From Sesamum alatum (lineage: Eukaryota > Streptophyta > Magnoliopsida > Lamiales > Pedaliaceae): a stretch of DNA of 64,000 nucleotides. The stretch covers positions 34,041,966 through 34,105,965 of the forward strand of contig JACGWO010000001.1 of assembly GCA_034509735.1 (NCBI GenBank), given 5' to 3'. Position numbers and translations under genes: made by a program. This document shows, in pieces, positions 55,357 through 64,000 of this stretch (position 1 is the first letter of the stretch; every line of letters starts with the position of its first letter). The notes under the pieces are model-generated. The model did not search any database. It was not told the origin of the DNA and was given only the letters and a program-made list of their open reading frames with translations.

Positions 55357-56220
55357 ATATCTAAGAACCCACTTTCCACCACTCTTGAGACAAACAAATT
55401 CAATGGAACAAATTACAATGACTGGTTGCGCAATCTCAGGATAGTCGTAGATTACGAGAACCAAGGCTACGTCATGGACGAGCCTCTCCCTAGGACCTTG
55501 CCGGAAGGATCCACGCCAGAAGAACGTGAAAGACGTTCGAGATTTGGCATAAGGATAACTGGAAGGTCCGTAGCATCATACTTGCTTCGATGACCAATGA
55601 GATTCAGAAGCAATATGAAAGGCTAAATGATGTCCCTTCCATTATGGCTCGCCTTCCCGGACCGGCATACTAGGTATGTCGCGACCAAGGCGTTCTTTGG
55701 AACGAAAATGACAGAAGGATCCTCTGTACAAGAGCACGGGGTTAAAATGCTTACCCTGGTGGAAAAGCTCGAGGACCTAAAGGCAGGTCTCGATAATGAA
55801 ACGTACATAGATGTGATCCTTCAGTCACTCCCACCCTCCTTTGACCAATTTATCGTCAACTACAACATGAACGCACTTGAGAAGGGCATTCATGAGTTGA
55901 TCAATATGTTGGTGCAATACGAGGCAACGACTAAGAAGTCCACGCCTTCAGTATTGTTTGGAGGTGCTTCAACTTCAAATACGAAAGGCAAGGGTGCCGA
56001 ACGTTGGAAGAAGAAGAAAGGGAAGGGAAAGGCCGTCAAAGCAGCTACGAACACTAAGAGTGTTCCCATTGCCAAAGAGGGGAAAGGCAAAGGAAAGGGA
56101 AAGGTTGTCTCCAAGCAACAGTTGAAGGCATATGACATATGTATCAACTGCCGTGAGAAAGGGCATTGGAAGAGAGAGTGCCCCAAACTCTTCTCAAACC
56201 AAGGTATTTATGTGATTGAG
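55357..56220 (+). pseudogene. gag: RE-10 gag, start codon lost, frameshifted
   Basis: The expected initiator is ATA (55357-55359) instead of ATG, followed by SKNPLSTTLETNKFNGTNYNDWLRNLRIV. An extra two bases near 55530 disrupt the segment equivalent to LTFEKWHEDN, and a shortened stretch near 55640-55665 returns to frame. From 55670 the capsid sequence is intact: TKAFFGTKMTEGSS, DVILQSLPPSFDQFIVNYNM, ELINMLVQYEATT, a lysine-rich linker, and the zinc knuckle CINCREKGHWKREC (from 56140). About the usual length for gag of this family. Confidence 0.93.
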
Positions 56221-59200
56221 GTTAATATGGTCACTAATTCTGCCTCTTGGGTATTAGATACCGGCTGTGGAGCTCACATTTGCAATGACTTGCAGGTGTT
56301 GAAAAGAAGCAGAAAACTGGGTAGCGGGGACATGATCCTGAAGCTTGGGAATGGCAAGGCCATCTCGGCAGAAGCAGTAGGATCCGCCACTCTAGTGATT
56401 AGTGATAGTATTAGCATAGATTTAGAGCAAGTTTATTTTGTACCTAGTATGATTAAAAACATCATTTCCATTCCATTGTTGGACAATAGTGGTTATGAGT
56501 TTAGAATCAATAAAAATTGCTTTTATTTGATGAGGTGTGGAGTTGCTCATCTACTTGGTACATTGCATAACGGACTCTATATCTTACAACAAACGAATAT
56601 CGTCCTCAATGCACAACACAAACGGAAATTAGATAATAACGGGAACGCACGACTGTGGCACGCTAGGCTAGGTCACATATCCCAAGATAGGATGAAAAGG
56701 TTGGTAGACTCAAAGAACCTAGAGGCTGGGGACTTGAGCGATCTACCAACTTGTGAATCCTGTCTAAGAGGCAAAATGACCAAGAAGCCCTTTGTAGGAC
56801 AAAGCAGGCTTGCCACAGGTCTGTTGGACTTGGTCCATACAGACGTATGTGGGCCACTAAGGACGCAGGCCTGAGGTGGGTTTTCCTACTTCATAACCTT
56901 TACCGATGATCATTCACGGTATGGTTATGTTTACCCGATGAGGTACAAGTCTGAAGCTCTTGAGAGGTTTAAAGAATTCAGACTTGAAGTGGAGAACCAA
57001 ACCAACTGCAAAATTAAAGTCCTACGGTCAGACCGAGGCGGTGAATACCTTAGTACGGAGTTCCTAGATTATCTAAAAGAACATGGTATAATATCAGAAT
57101 GGACACCTCCAGGAACACCACAGTTAAATGGTGTCTCTGAAAGGAGGAATCGAACCCTGTTGGACATGGTTCGGTCCATGATGAGTTTCACCAAATTGCC
57201 CTTATCCTTTTGGGGCTATGCACTAGAAACGGCGGCCAAGTTGTTGAATTTGGCGCCTAATAGTACATTAACCCAAACGCCATATATGGTACGGCAAGCC
57301 TGCGTCCTACAACTACTTGAAAGTGTGGGGTAGCCCCGCATACGTCAAGAGGTTAGTGGGAGATAAGTTAGAATCCAGGTCTAGCTTATGCAGGTTCATT
57401 GGATACCCTAAAGAAACTGCGGGTTATTACTTTTATGACCCCTTGGAACAAAAGGTCTTTGTTTCAAGAAATGCAGTATTCTTGGAGCAAGGCTTCCCGG
57501 AGGATATCCAACCTGATGAGCTGATCCTTGAGGAATCAAGTGATGGAATCCAGCCATCAGAGGTAGCCACGGAACCCTCACTTAGAGGATTCAGGATAGA
57601 CACCCGAAGGGCTGACCAACCTCGAGAGGTCCAACATGCTAGGCATGAAGGACAGCCTCAGGAACAGCCAGCCCCGGTTCCTGAACTACCGGCTCCGATA
57701 CAGTCAGCGCCCACAGTCACCACTGACGTTCCCGTTCTCCGTAGGTCCACTAGAGAATCCAGACCTCCAGTGATATATGGCTTTCTAGGTGCGACCGATC
57801 TTTTGGATAACGATCCTAAGACTTATGGAGAAGTGATGTCAGACATCGACTCCGGGATATGGCTTGAGGCCATGAAAGCCGAAATGGACTCCATGAGCGA
57901 GAACCAAGTCTGGAGTCTTGTAGATCCACCGAAAGGTGTTAAGCCAGTGGGCTGTGGGTCTACAAGCGCAAACTTGGCGTTGATGGAGAAGTCACAACTT
58001 TTAAGGCTAGGCTTGTAGCTAAGGGATACACTCAACGACCCGGGGTCGATTTTGAGGATACCTACTCGCCAGTAGCCATGGCTAAGTCCATCCGGATCCT
58101 GCTCGCCATAGCAGCATGGTATGACTATGAGATATGGCAGATGGACGTGAAAACGGCCTTCCTCAACGGTTTCGTTGAAGAAGAGATCTATATGGATCAG
58201 CCGGAGGGTTTCACGGTTACTGGAGAAGAACATAAAGTTTGTCGTCTCCAGAAGTCCATCTATGGCCTCAAACAAACCTCCCGAAGTTGGAACATTCGCT
58301 TTGACGAAGTAATACGGGGGTATGACTTCATCAAAAACGAATCCGACCCTTGTGTATACAGGAAGGTCAGTGGGAGCTCAATTGTGTTCCTAGTGCTTTA
58401 TGTGGATGACATTCTGCTCATTGGTAATGACGTTAGAATGTTAGGAAACACAAAAGCATGGTTGTCAACCCAATTTTCTATGAAGGACTTGGGTGAAGCC
58501 TCCTACATCCTAGGCATCTAGATTGTCAGGGACAGATCTAAAAGGGTGTTAGGACTCACCCAAAACTCGTATATGGAGAAAGTCCTAAAGAGATATCGAA
58601 TGGACAACTCCAAACGAGGATTCCTTCCCATGAGGCATGGGATCAAGTTGTCCAAGAAACAGTCCCCACAGACTGATGAGGAACTTGAAAGGATGAAAGT
58701 CATCCCCTATGCTTCTGTCGTAGGTAGCATCCAATATGCGGTCCAGTGCACTAGGCCTGATATTGCATACGCTTTGAGCGTAACAAGCAGATATCAGTCC
58801 TGCGCAGGAGAGGCACATTGGAATGCTGTTAAGGGCATCCTTAAGTACCTAAGGAGGACTAAGGAAATGTTCCTAGTCTATGACAATGGAGAACTAATTC
58901 TGGAAGGCTTTAGCGACGCTAGCTTCCAGTCTGATGACGATGATGCCAAGTCTCAATCGGGGTGCGTATTCAAACTCAATGGAGGAGTAGTAGCTTGGAA
59001 AGTTCCAAGCAAGCAACCATTGCTGACTCCACCACAGAGGCTGAATACATAGCAGCTTCAGAAGCTGCTAAGGAAGCGGTTTGGATGAGAAACTACATCC
59101 AAAAGCTGGGTGTGGTGCCTAGCATCGCCGAGCCTGTTGTCATCTTCTGTGATAACAACGGAGCAATAGCGCAAGCAAAGGAACCGAGATCTCATCACTG

Positions 59201-59400
59201 TTCCAAACACATTCTTAGATGCTACCATCTTCTTAGAGAAATGGTAGGAAGAGGTGACGTCCGGATGGACCGAGTCAACTCAGCAGACAACACAGTAGAT
59301 CCGCTGACAAAGCCTATGTCGCAGAGCGCTCATACGCAACATCTTGAGAAGATGGGGATTAGACATATGGGAGATTGGCTTTAAAGGTCAAGTGGGAGAT
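56221..59400 (+). pseudogene. pol: RE-10 pol: protease, integrase, RT, RNase H with multiple lesions
   Basis: Protease DTG at 56257-56265. Integrase zinc domain WHARLGH...CESC (about 56655-56770). CGA-to-TGA stop at 56872-56874. Integrase core with SDRGGEY and SERRNR Glu. 4-bp loss near 57285 (PYEIWHG region). Linker region 57317-57950. 4-bp loss near 57956. RT VKTAFLNG (about 58147) and YVDD (58399-58410). CAG-to-TAG stop at 58519-58521. 1-bp loss near 59002 inside RNase H. TEAEYIAASEAAKEAV and FCDNNGAIA to the natural TAA near 59384. The order gag-PR-IN-RT-RH defines Ty1/copia. All domains are present, unlike RE-1, RE-5 and RE-8. Two of the stops and the lost ATG are C-to-T or G-to-A changes. 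Confidence 0.95.
59390..59400 (+). other. RE-10 polypurine tract
   Basis: AAGTGGGAGAT immediately before the 3' LTR; plus-strand priming site. Confidence 0.88.
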
Positions 59401-61396
59401 TGTTAGAATAGGTGACCATGTAAGCCAATTTTGGCAAGAATATGTAACCTATGTCTAGACAATTTCTGGTGTTTGATAAAAACATTTATGAATAAAGAAG
59501 TGAAAATTCATATGGCAATACTTTGTTTACGTTCACTTATATCTGCATTTACATTTTTGTTCACTACGCAAACAAAGCCCACGGACTGAGAATCGATTTC
59601 GGGGACTGGGACTACGCTTGGAGGTAGGTCCATCAAATCAGTCTTACCGAATCAGTCCGGAAATCTCCAAGTCAAGGAATCCCGAAAATGGGTACCGTGA
59701 TTCCCTTTGAGACATGCACTAAGCATCTGCTGTCGTATTTCATCAACGGGTGACGAAAGTCGTCTAAGCAGTGTTAGTGGGTCAACATGCTAGGAAGCAG
59801 CTGACTGAGGTGACTCGCGGGAACCGTCTTACGGAGGACCTTGAGTATGGTCAGCAAGGTATGACGTGTATTCCCGGTTCCAACGGTACAGGCCAAGTCC
59901 TTTGACTTGAGGAACTGCTGAGTTCACCTGTGCATCAGGTCTGTATCTTAGATAAGGTGAGAGATTGCCAAAAATACTCTTGAGTAGTCATAAGCCATGT
60001 CTAGTGCAGCTCGGGTGTACAGAGTGACAGTATTTTTCAAGAAAGGATCTGTCTCCTGTCAAAAGGTATTGACAGTTGAGTCTCATGTACGCTCTGCGTC
60101 TTGTCCCTAAAATCTGTGGCCACAGTAACTGAACAGAAGGGAAGGTTTCCCTTGCGGCGTTTAGTAAGGGTAGACCGACACTTAGGTCCAAAATGGGTAC
60201 ATGCTTTTTCCGTCCCCTAGACTCTAAGTGATGAGACTGAAGACAGAAGGACAAGTGTACTGTTAGAGCCTAAATGTTCATCCCCAATTATTTCACCTAG
60301 TCTCTAGTGCCATGGACCGTTGCTAGATGGTAACCCATGGTAACGGACGGATTCTAGGAATCCGACCAAGTCTAGCTGAAAGGTGAACCTAAAGAGTCAT
60401 ACACTATCCACACACACTTAGTATTTAATTTGGAATTAAATATTGGAGTAAATGAATGATTAAATTAGATTTAATCGGGTCCTATATTTTCTTGGAGAAA
60501 TTAATTCCTTCTATTTGATAAAGGGAATTAAATTAATAAATAGGATTTATTAAAGGGTTGATTTAATGGGCTTAGAATAAATATTAATATTTATTTATTT
60601 ATATTTATTTTTAGCCTTTTGGAATATTTAATGGGATTTAAACATTCCATTAAATTAAAATCAACGGTTGAGATGGAAAGGGGAGATGGAAGGCTAGGAT
60701 TTGTTTGACTAGGACTTTGACTAGGTCAAAATCCTAGAACTAGTGAAAGTCCTAGACAAATTAGAGATCTTAGAGTAGGAGTTTAAAGAGGATTAAACTC
60801 CTCCTCTATAAATACCTCTAGCTTCCAACTTTTTGAAGGATGATGAAATTCCAACACACACACAACACACACATAATTTCGGCCTCTCTCCCCTCTCTCT
60901 CGTCCGCCCTCTCTCTCTCCACTCTCCAAGAAAAATATTTTCTAGTTCTTTTATTCTTGGAACATTAGAACTTAGATGAATCAATACCGTTAATTGATAA
61001 CGTGTTTTTGATTCATCCACTCCAAAATATACACTTGTTCGTTGCTAGCACGACGTGCAAGATACGTGGGTGGATCGTGTGTCACGATTTGGAGGGTCTC
61101 AAGAACGAGATCTCGGTGCAAAGCGGGGAACAACGCGTGTAGCCGTTGAAGACGAAAACGACAACGGGTAGGTCTCGTTTTATTTTTTCGTCTCTCTTTA
61201 TTTTCAACTCTATGGCCTCCATGATTTCTTTACATGTTGTTTAATCATGAGATACACCGAACACCCGGGAATCTCAAGGGTACACCCCTTGAGCGTGTTC
61301 TTTTATTATTAAAAGCATGCTTTAATTTTTGTATGTTATTTTATATCGCACTTCCGCATTCGCGCAATTCCCGGGACGATCCACCGATTTCTTTCA
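59401..61396 (+). repeat. RE-10 3' LTR
   Basis: 1996 bp. The U3 block at 60304-60346 carries a change (gatggtaacccatgg). It differs from the 5' LTR by scattered substitutions and one ~20-bp insertion near 60735. Ends at atttctttca, then TSD gcatc. Confidence 0.95.
60807..60814 (+). promoter_or_regulatory. TATA box in RE-10 3' LTR
   Basis: TATAAATA at the equivalent position of the 3' LTR. Could drive read-out into flanking RE-1 sequence. Confidence 0.55.
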
Positions 61397-61401
61397 GCAT
61401 C

Positions 61402-61790
61402 ATCACTCCATGCTCTTGTACTGACGATCATTCTATCGTCTTCGCTCCGAAGAATGCCTTCATTGCAGCATATCTAACATGCTGGTCTAGGACCGCATAG
61501 ACTTGCTACAATCAAAGCATCATCGAGCCAACATCTTCCAGCCTATCATACTGCTTTTGGATCTCATTATCAATAGATGCCAGTATGATGTTGCGAACCT
61601 TCCAGTTGTCATCAAACCTCTTTTTGAACGTCAAACGTTCTTTGGGCAATAACCTTTCCAGCAAGGTCTGAGGAAAAATCTTATCCAGAATATAAGTCTG
61701 GTTCTTCAAAATCTAAGACCATCTTAAGATTTCACAGCCAGGCGTGGTAATACGTTCCATTAGACTTATTAGTCTCAAGTATAGGACTTG
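61402..61790 (-). pseudogene. gag: RE-1 gag, N-terminal part
   Basis: Minus-strand capsid start. The region coding ATG-SKNP is missing: leader sequence ('ggaccaagtcctata') runs straight into LETNKSNGTYYHAWL. Downstream the frame at 61512-61709 gives KERLTFKKRFDDNWKVRNIILASIDNEIQKQYDRLEDV, with FDD in place of WHED. It resumes on the far side of RE-10 at 51189. Confidence 0.85.
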
Positions 61791-63595
61791 GTCCTTTAGT
61801 CATTAACCCCTCTCACTATTTCTACGAAAGCCCATCACTCTCTAATGGGGTTTCAGGAAACCGTTTCCTAGTGGGCTTGGGATCCACAAGCGCAATTCTG
61901 CATGCCCCGCTTTTACGATTCATATGGAAAAGACCTTATGGGAGGTATCTAATACCATTCTCAACCGATGAGATTCCCAAGATATTCTGCCTCACCTCTT
62001 CACATGATCCCGAGGACTCCAAGCGAATCATGCTACTCGATGTTAGGCCCGACCCATCGATCAAATCATACCTTAACTGTTGCCCCCCACGACTCGTGAG
62101 ACAGGGAAACAGTGAGCGTACTCTTTGTTCACAACAACGGTACAACTTTTCTCTATTCCAAATTTGCCATGACTCGTAAGACCACACTTGGGTAGCGGTA
62201 GCTTCCTCACGACATTGCCATGGATGGAAAGCTTGGACAGATCAAAACCATTATGATCTAAGTCCATCATAGGCCTAATATTTCAACTTGGTCCAACCAA
62301 GTGAGAGTTCGAAATTATTGACCGAGACCTCATCACATTAATATTTTGCAAGCATAAATATCCAATATTACAAAGCATTTAAATAAATGCATCGCATGCA
62401 AGTAAATCTAGCATACCCCTGTTTGATGATCACGAGCCCAACCTATGCGACCCACTGAGCCCGCAGTGAGTCTATGGCCTATCTAGGGTGGTCCTACACT
62501 ATTACAACGAATTAACCCAATGTCATGCCAATGGGCCTTGTACTCTATTTGTTTCGCCTTCATGTCTCACCTTGGGCCTACGTCTAACGTAGGCCTCATT
62601 TTTCTCCGTGGGCTTGCCTTAGTATACATAAAATGTAAAACCTCACGTAAAATATTCCCTAACTACTCTCATTACAAGAGAAATGGAATACATGGAAAAT
62701 AAAAAGGAAAAAGACAAGCCTTAACATCATGAGGCGAAAGTGGGACATAATAGTACCAAAACAAGAGGCACGCAGGCCCCACCCAAAAAGAATTTAAAAC
62801 CATACACAGGTCAATGGGCTTCGTGATCATCCATGGTTAATCCAATTAACAAACTAAAACATAATTACATATACAACATAATCATGCTCCAAATAATAAA
62901 TATCATGTATTAAATAAATGATATCCAATATCATTCCATAACATAATTAAATGCAGAAAAATACATGTCAAAAATGCAATTAAAAATGGATATTAGAAAC
63001 CTCGTACAACCCATGTACATTTTTTTTTGTTTGAAACCATTTGAAAAATAATCTTAGGAAATTTAATTTTAGAAAAATCATTTCAACTAAAATTAAATCA
63101 TCCATAAATTAAATATTTCAGAAAAAATATGCAGAATACCAGAAAAACAAATTTTTCGATAAAACGACAAAAAAACGGCCCAGCCGTTCGGCCGTGCCGG
63201 CCGGCCGCGCACGCGCAGGCGCCACTGCCTGCATGCGACCTGCAGTGTCCGCACGCGCCCAGCACACGCGGGCGTCCATTGCCCGCGCGCGCAGCAGCAG
63301 GCAACCTGCTGCCAACCGACAACGGTTGCTACTGCTGATGTAATTTTTTTATTTAATTCTGCACATAAAAGAACTGAAATAAATACCCAGATTTCAGAAA
63401 ATCCAATTTTCTAAAATCACCAAAATATCCATGATTAATCAACATAATTAAACATGCAAATTTCAATAAATAATTTTTAAAATTAAAAGCAATAAATACA
63501 TGCTTTTAAAGCCGATCTAAACACGTTGAACATGCTTGAACACGTAAAACATGTAATCCATAGCCACATACACCGATTCGGGCTCTGATACCACT
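61791..63595 (-). other. RE-1 leader with primer-binding site
   Basis: Gag-proximal conserved block (about 61800-62060), palindrome CACGACTCGTG at 62088-62098 and a decayed second copy CATGACTCGTA at 62168-62178, CCACTG-type hairpin near 62451-62470, GC island about 63175-63315, primer site (RC of TGGTATCAGAGC at 63582-63593). Non-coding. Confidence 0.87.
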
Positions 63596-64000
63596 TGAAG
63601 GAAAGTGGATCGGCCCGAAAACCCGTCGGAAGCTCGGTGGAGATAAAAACATGAGGAATAAAAGAATTTAAATCGCGTTCAAGGGGTGTTCCCTTGAACG
63701 TTCCCGGGCTATTGGTGTATAAACGCATAATATAAACATATATAAAATAAATAAGCGTTCGTGGCTATAAAATAAATAAGAAACCGAGAGCATAAATAAA
63801 AATCAGAATACCTTTCTCGATTTTGTATTTTGATCGGCGACACACATTGATTCCTCCCGACGTTCATTCACGCGAGGTCCCAACGTAGAGACCCTCTAAC
63901 GTAGTCCACACCACACTGGGAGAGATCTCATTTTTCTTGCTAGAGAAAAACGGATCTAGAGGATGAAATCAAAGAAGGGATTACACTATCAATTAGTGTT
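63596..64000 (-). repeat. RE-1 5' LTR, first 405 bp (cut by window edge)
   Basis: Begins tgaaggaaagtggatcggcc beside the primer site and aligns with the 3' LTR at 9630-10040, with visible divergence. Continues past the right edge. Confidence 0.9.

Larger units (their letters stand above)
51195..61396 (+). mobile_element. RE-10, structurally complete type-A copia element
   Basis: The only complete element: 5' LTR 51195-53170, internal 53171-59400, 3' LTR 59401-61396 (10.2 kb), with perfect TSD gcatc (51190-51194 and 61397-61401). The empty site agggatagcatc-atcactccatg is confirmed by the homologous uninterrupted gag of RE-5 (33085-33105). LTRs of the two ends look nearly identical by eye (differences of a few percent, not computed), so it is a recent insertion. 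Coding capacity is nevertheless destroyed, which suggests the source copy was already defective or that decay has been fast. Confidence 0.97.
9630..64000 (-). mobile_element. RE-1, minus-strand copia element hosting most of the window
   Basis: Its pieces are, in minus-strand order: 5' LTR start (63596-64000, cut by the window), primer site (63582-63593), leader and gag (61402-63595), gag-pol (50006-51189, 23209-23809, 19899-20977), polypurine tract (about 19899-19912) and 3' LTR (18273-19898 plus 9630-10202). Four insertions interrupt it, each restorable by a 5-bp target duplication except where noted elsewhere. The coding region is heavily decayed and lacks the first half of RT. The LTRs differ visibly (compare 9630-9720 with 63596-63690), so this is one of the older insertions here. 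Confidence 0.88.

Noticed and set aside
63571..63595. tRNA-like sequence (ctctgatacca) considered as a tRNA gene end
   Set aside because: It is the reverse complement of a primer-binding site next to an LTR end; no cloverleaf can be drawn around it.
1..64000. Host protein-coding genes, rRNA or tRNA genes
   Set aside because: Each stretch could be assigned to an LTR, leader or gag-pol remnant; no other coding signature or RNA gene was found.

Overview
This window is plant repetitive DNA, and I found no host gene in it. Essentially all 64 kb is explained as a nest of Ty1/copia LTR retrotransposons inserted into one another. The evidence is about 2.0-2.2 kb LTRs bounded by TGTTRGAATAGG...CA, primer-binding sites complementary to initiator tRNA-Met (TGGTATCAGAGC), polypurine tracts (AAGTGGGAGAT), and gag-protease-integrase-RT-RNase H coding order with integrase before RT. 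The long LTRs, the roughly 2 kb untranslated leader and the integrase sequence resemble the Angela/BARE-1 lineage of angiosperm copia elements; that lineage call is from memory of the family, not a search.

Layout. The base layer (1-9629) is a patchwork of old fragments: a rearranged type-B LTR at the left edge, then minus-strand LTR, gag and leader pieces. From 9630 to past the right edge runs one large minus-strand element, RE-1 (3' LTR at left, 5' LTR starting at 63596), split by four independent events: RE-2 (solo LTR, 10203-18267, TSD atata), RE-4 (solo LTR, 20983-23203, TSD tcagg), RE-5 (minus-strand element, 23815-50000, TSD acaca) and RE-10 (complete plus-strand element, 51195-61396, TSD gcatc). 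RE-2 contains RE-3 (11148-17292). RE-5 holds composite RE-6 (25268-30110) in its 3' LTR and solo LTR RE-7 (37313-49696, TSD tctat) in its 5' LTR. RE-7 contains RE-8 (37917-48490), which contains solo LTR RE-9 (43603-45608, minus, TSD ctaaa). Counting RE-1 as level 1, the nest is five deep. Each TSD-supported empty site can be checked against a related element elsewhere in the window.

LTR types. Type A: RE-3, RE-9, RE-10. Type B: RE-2, RE-8, left half of RE-6, left edge. Type D: RE-4, RE-5, 3035-4500. Type E: right half of RE-6, 8901-9629. RE-1 and RE-7 have their own variants. All share a homologous U3 region.

No copy encodes an intact polyprotein. RE-10 is structurally complete but has lost its start codon and carries stops and frameshifts. 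RE-3 keeps a long frame with two stops. RE-1, RE-5 and RE-8 all lack the first half of RT.

The most interesting signals are non-coding: an array of short perfect hairpins with three-base loops (usually TGG) in every LTR type; a 43-bp U3 block in 13 LTR copies; a duplicated palindrome CACGAGTCGTG in the leader of all five elements where this region survives; and a roughly 545-bp-arm LTR foldback at 47280-48490.
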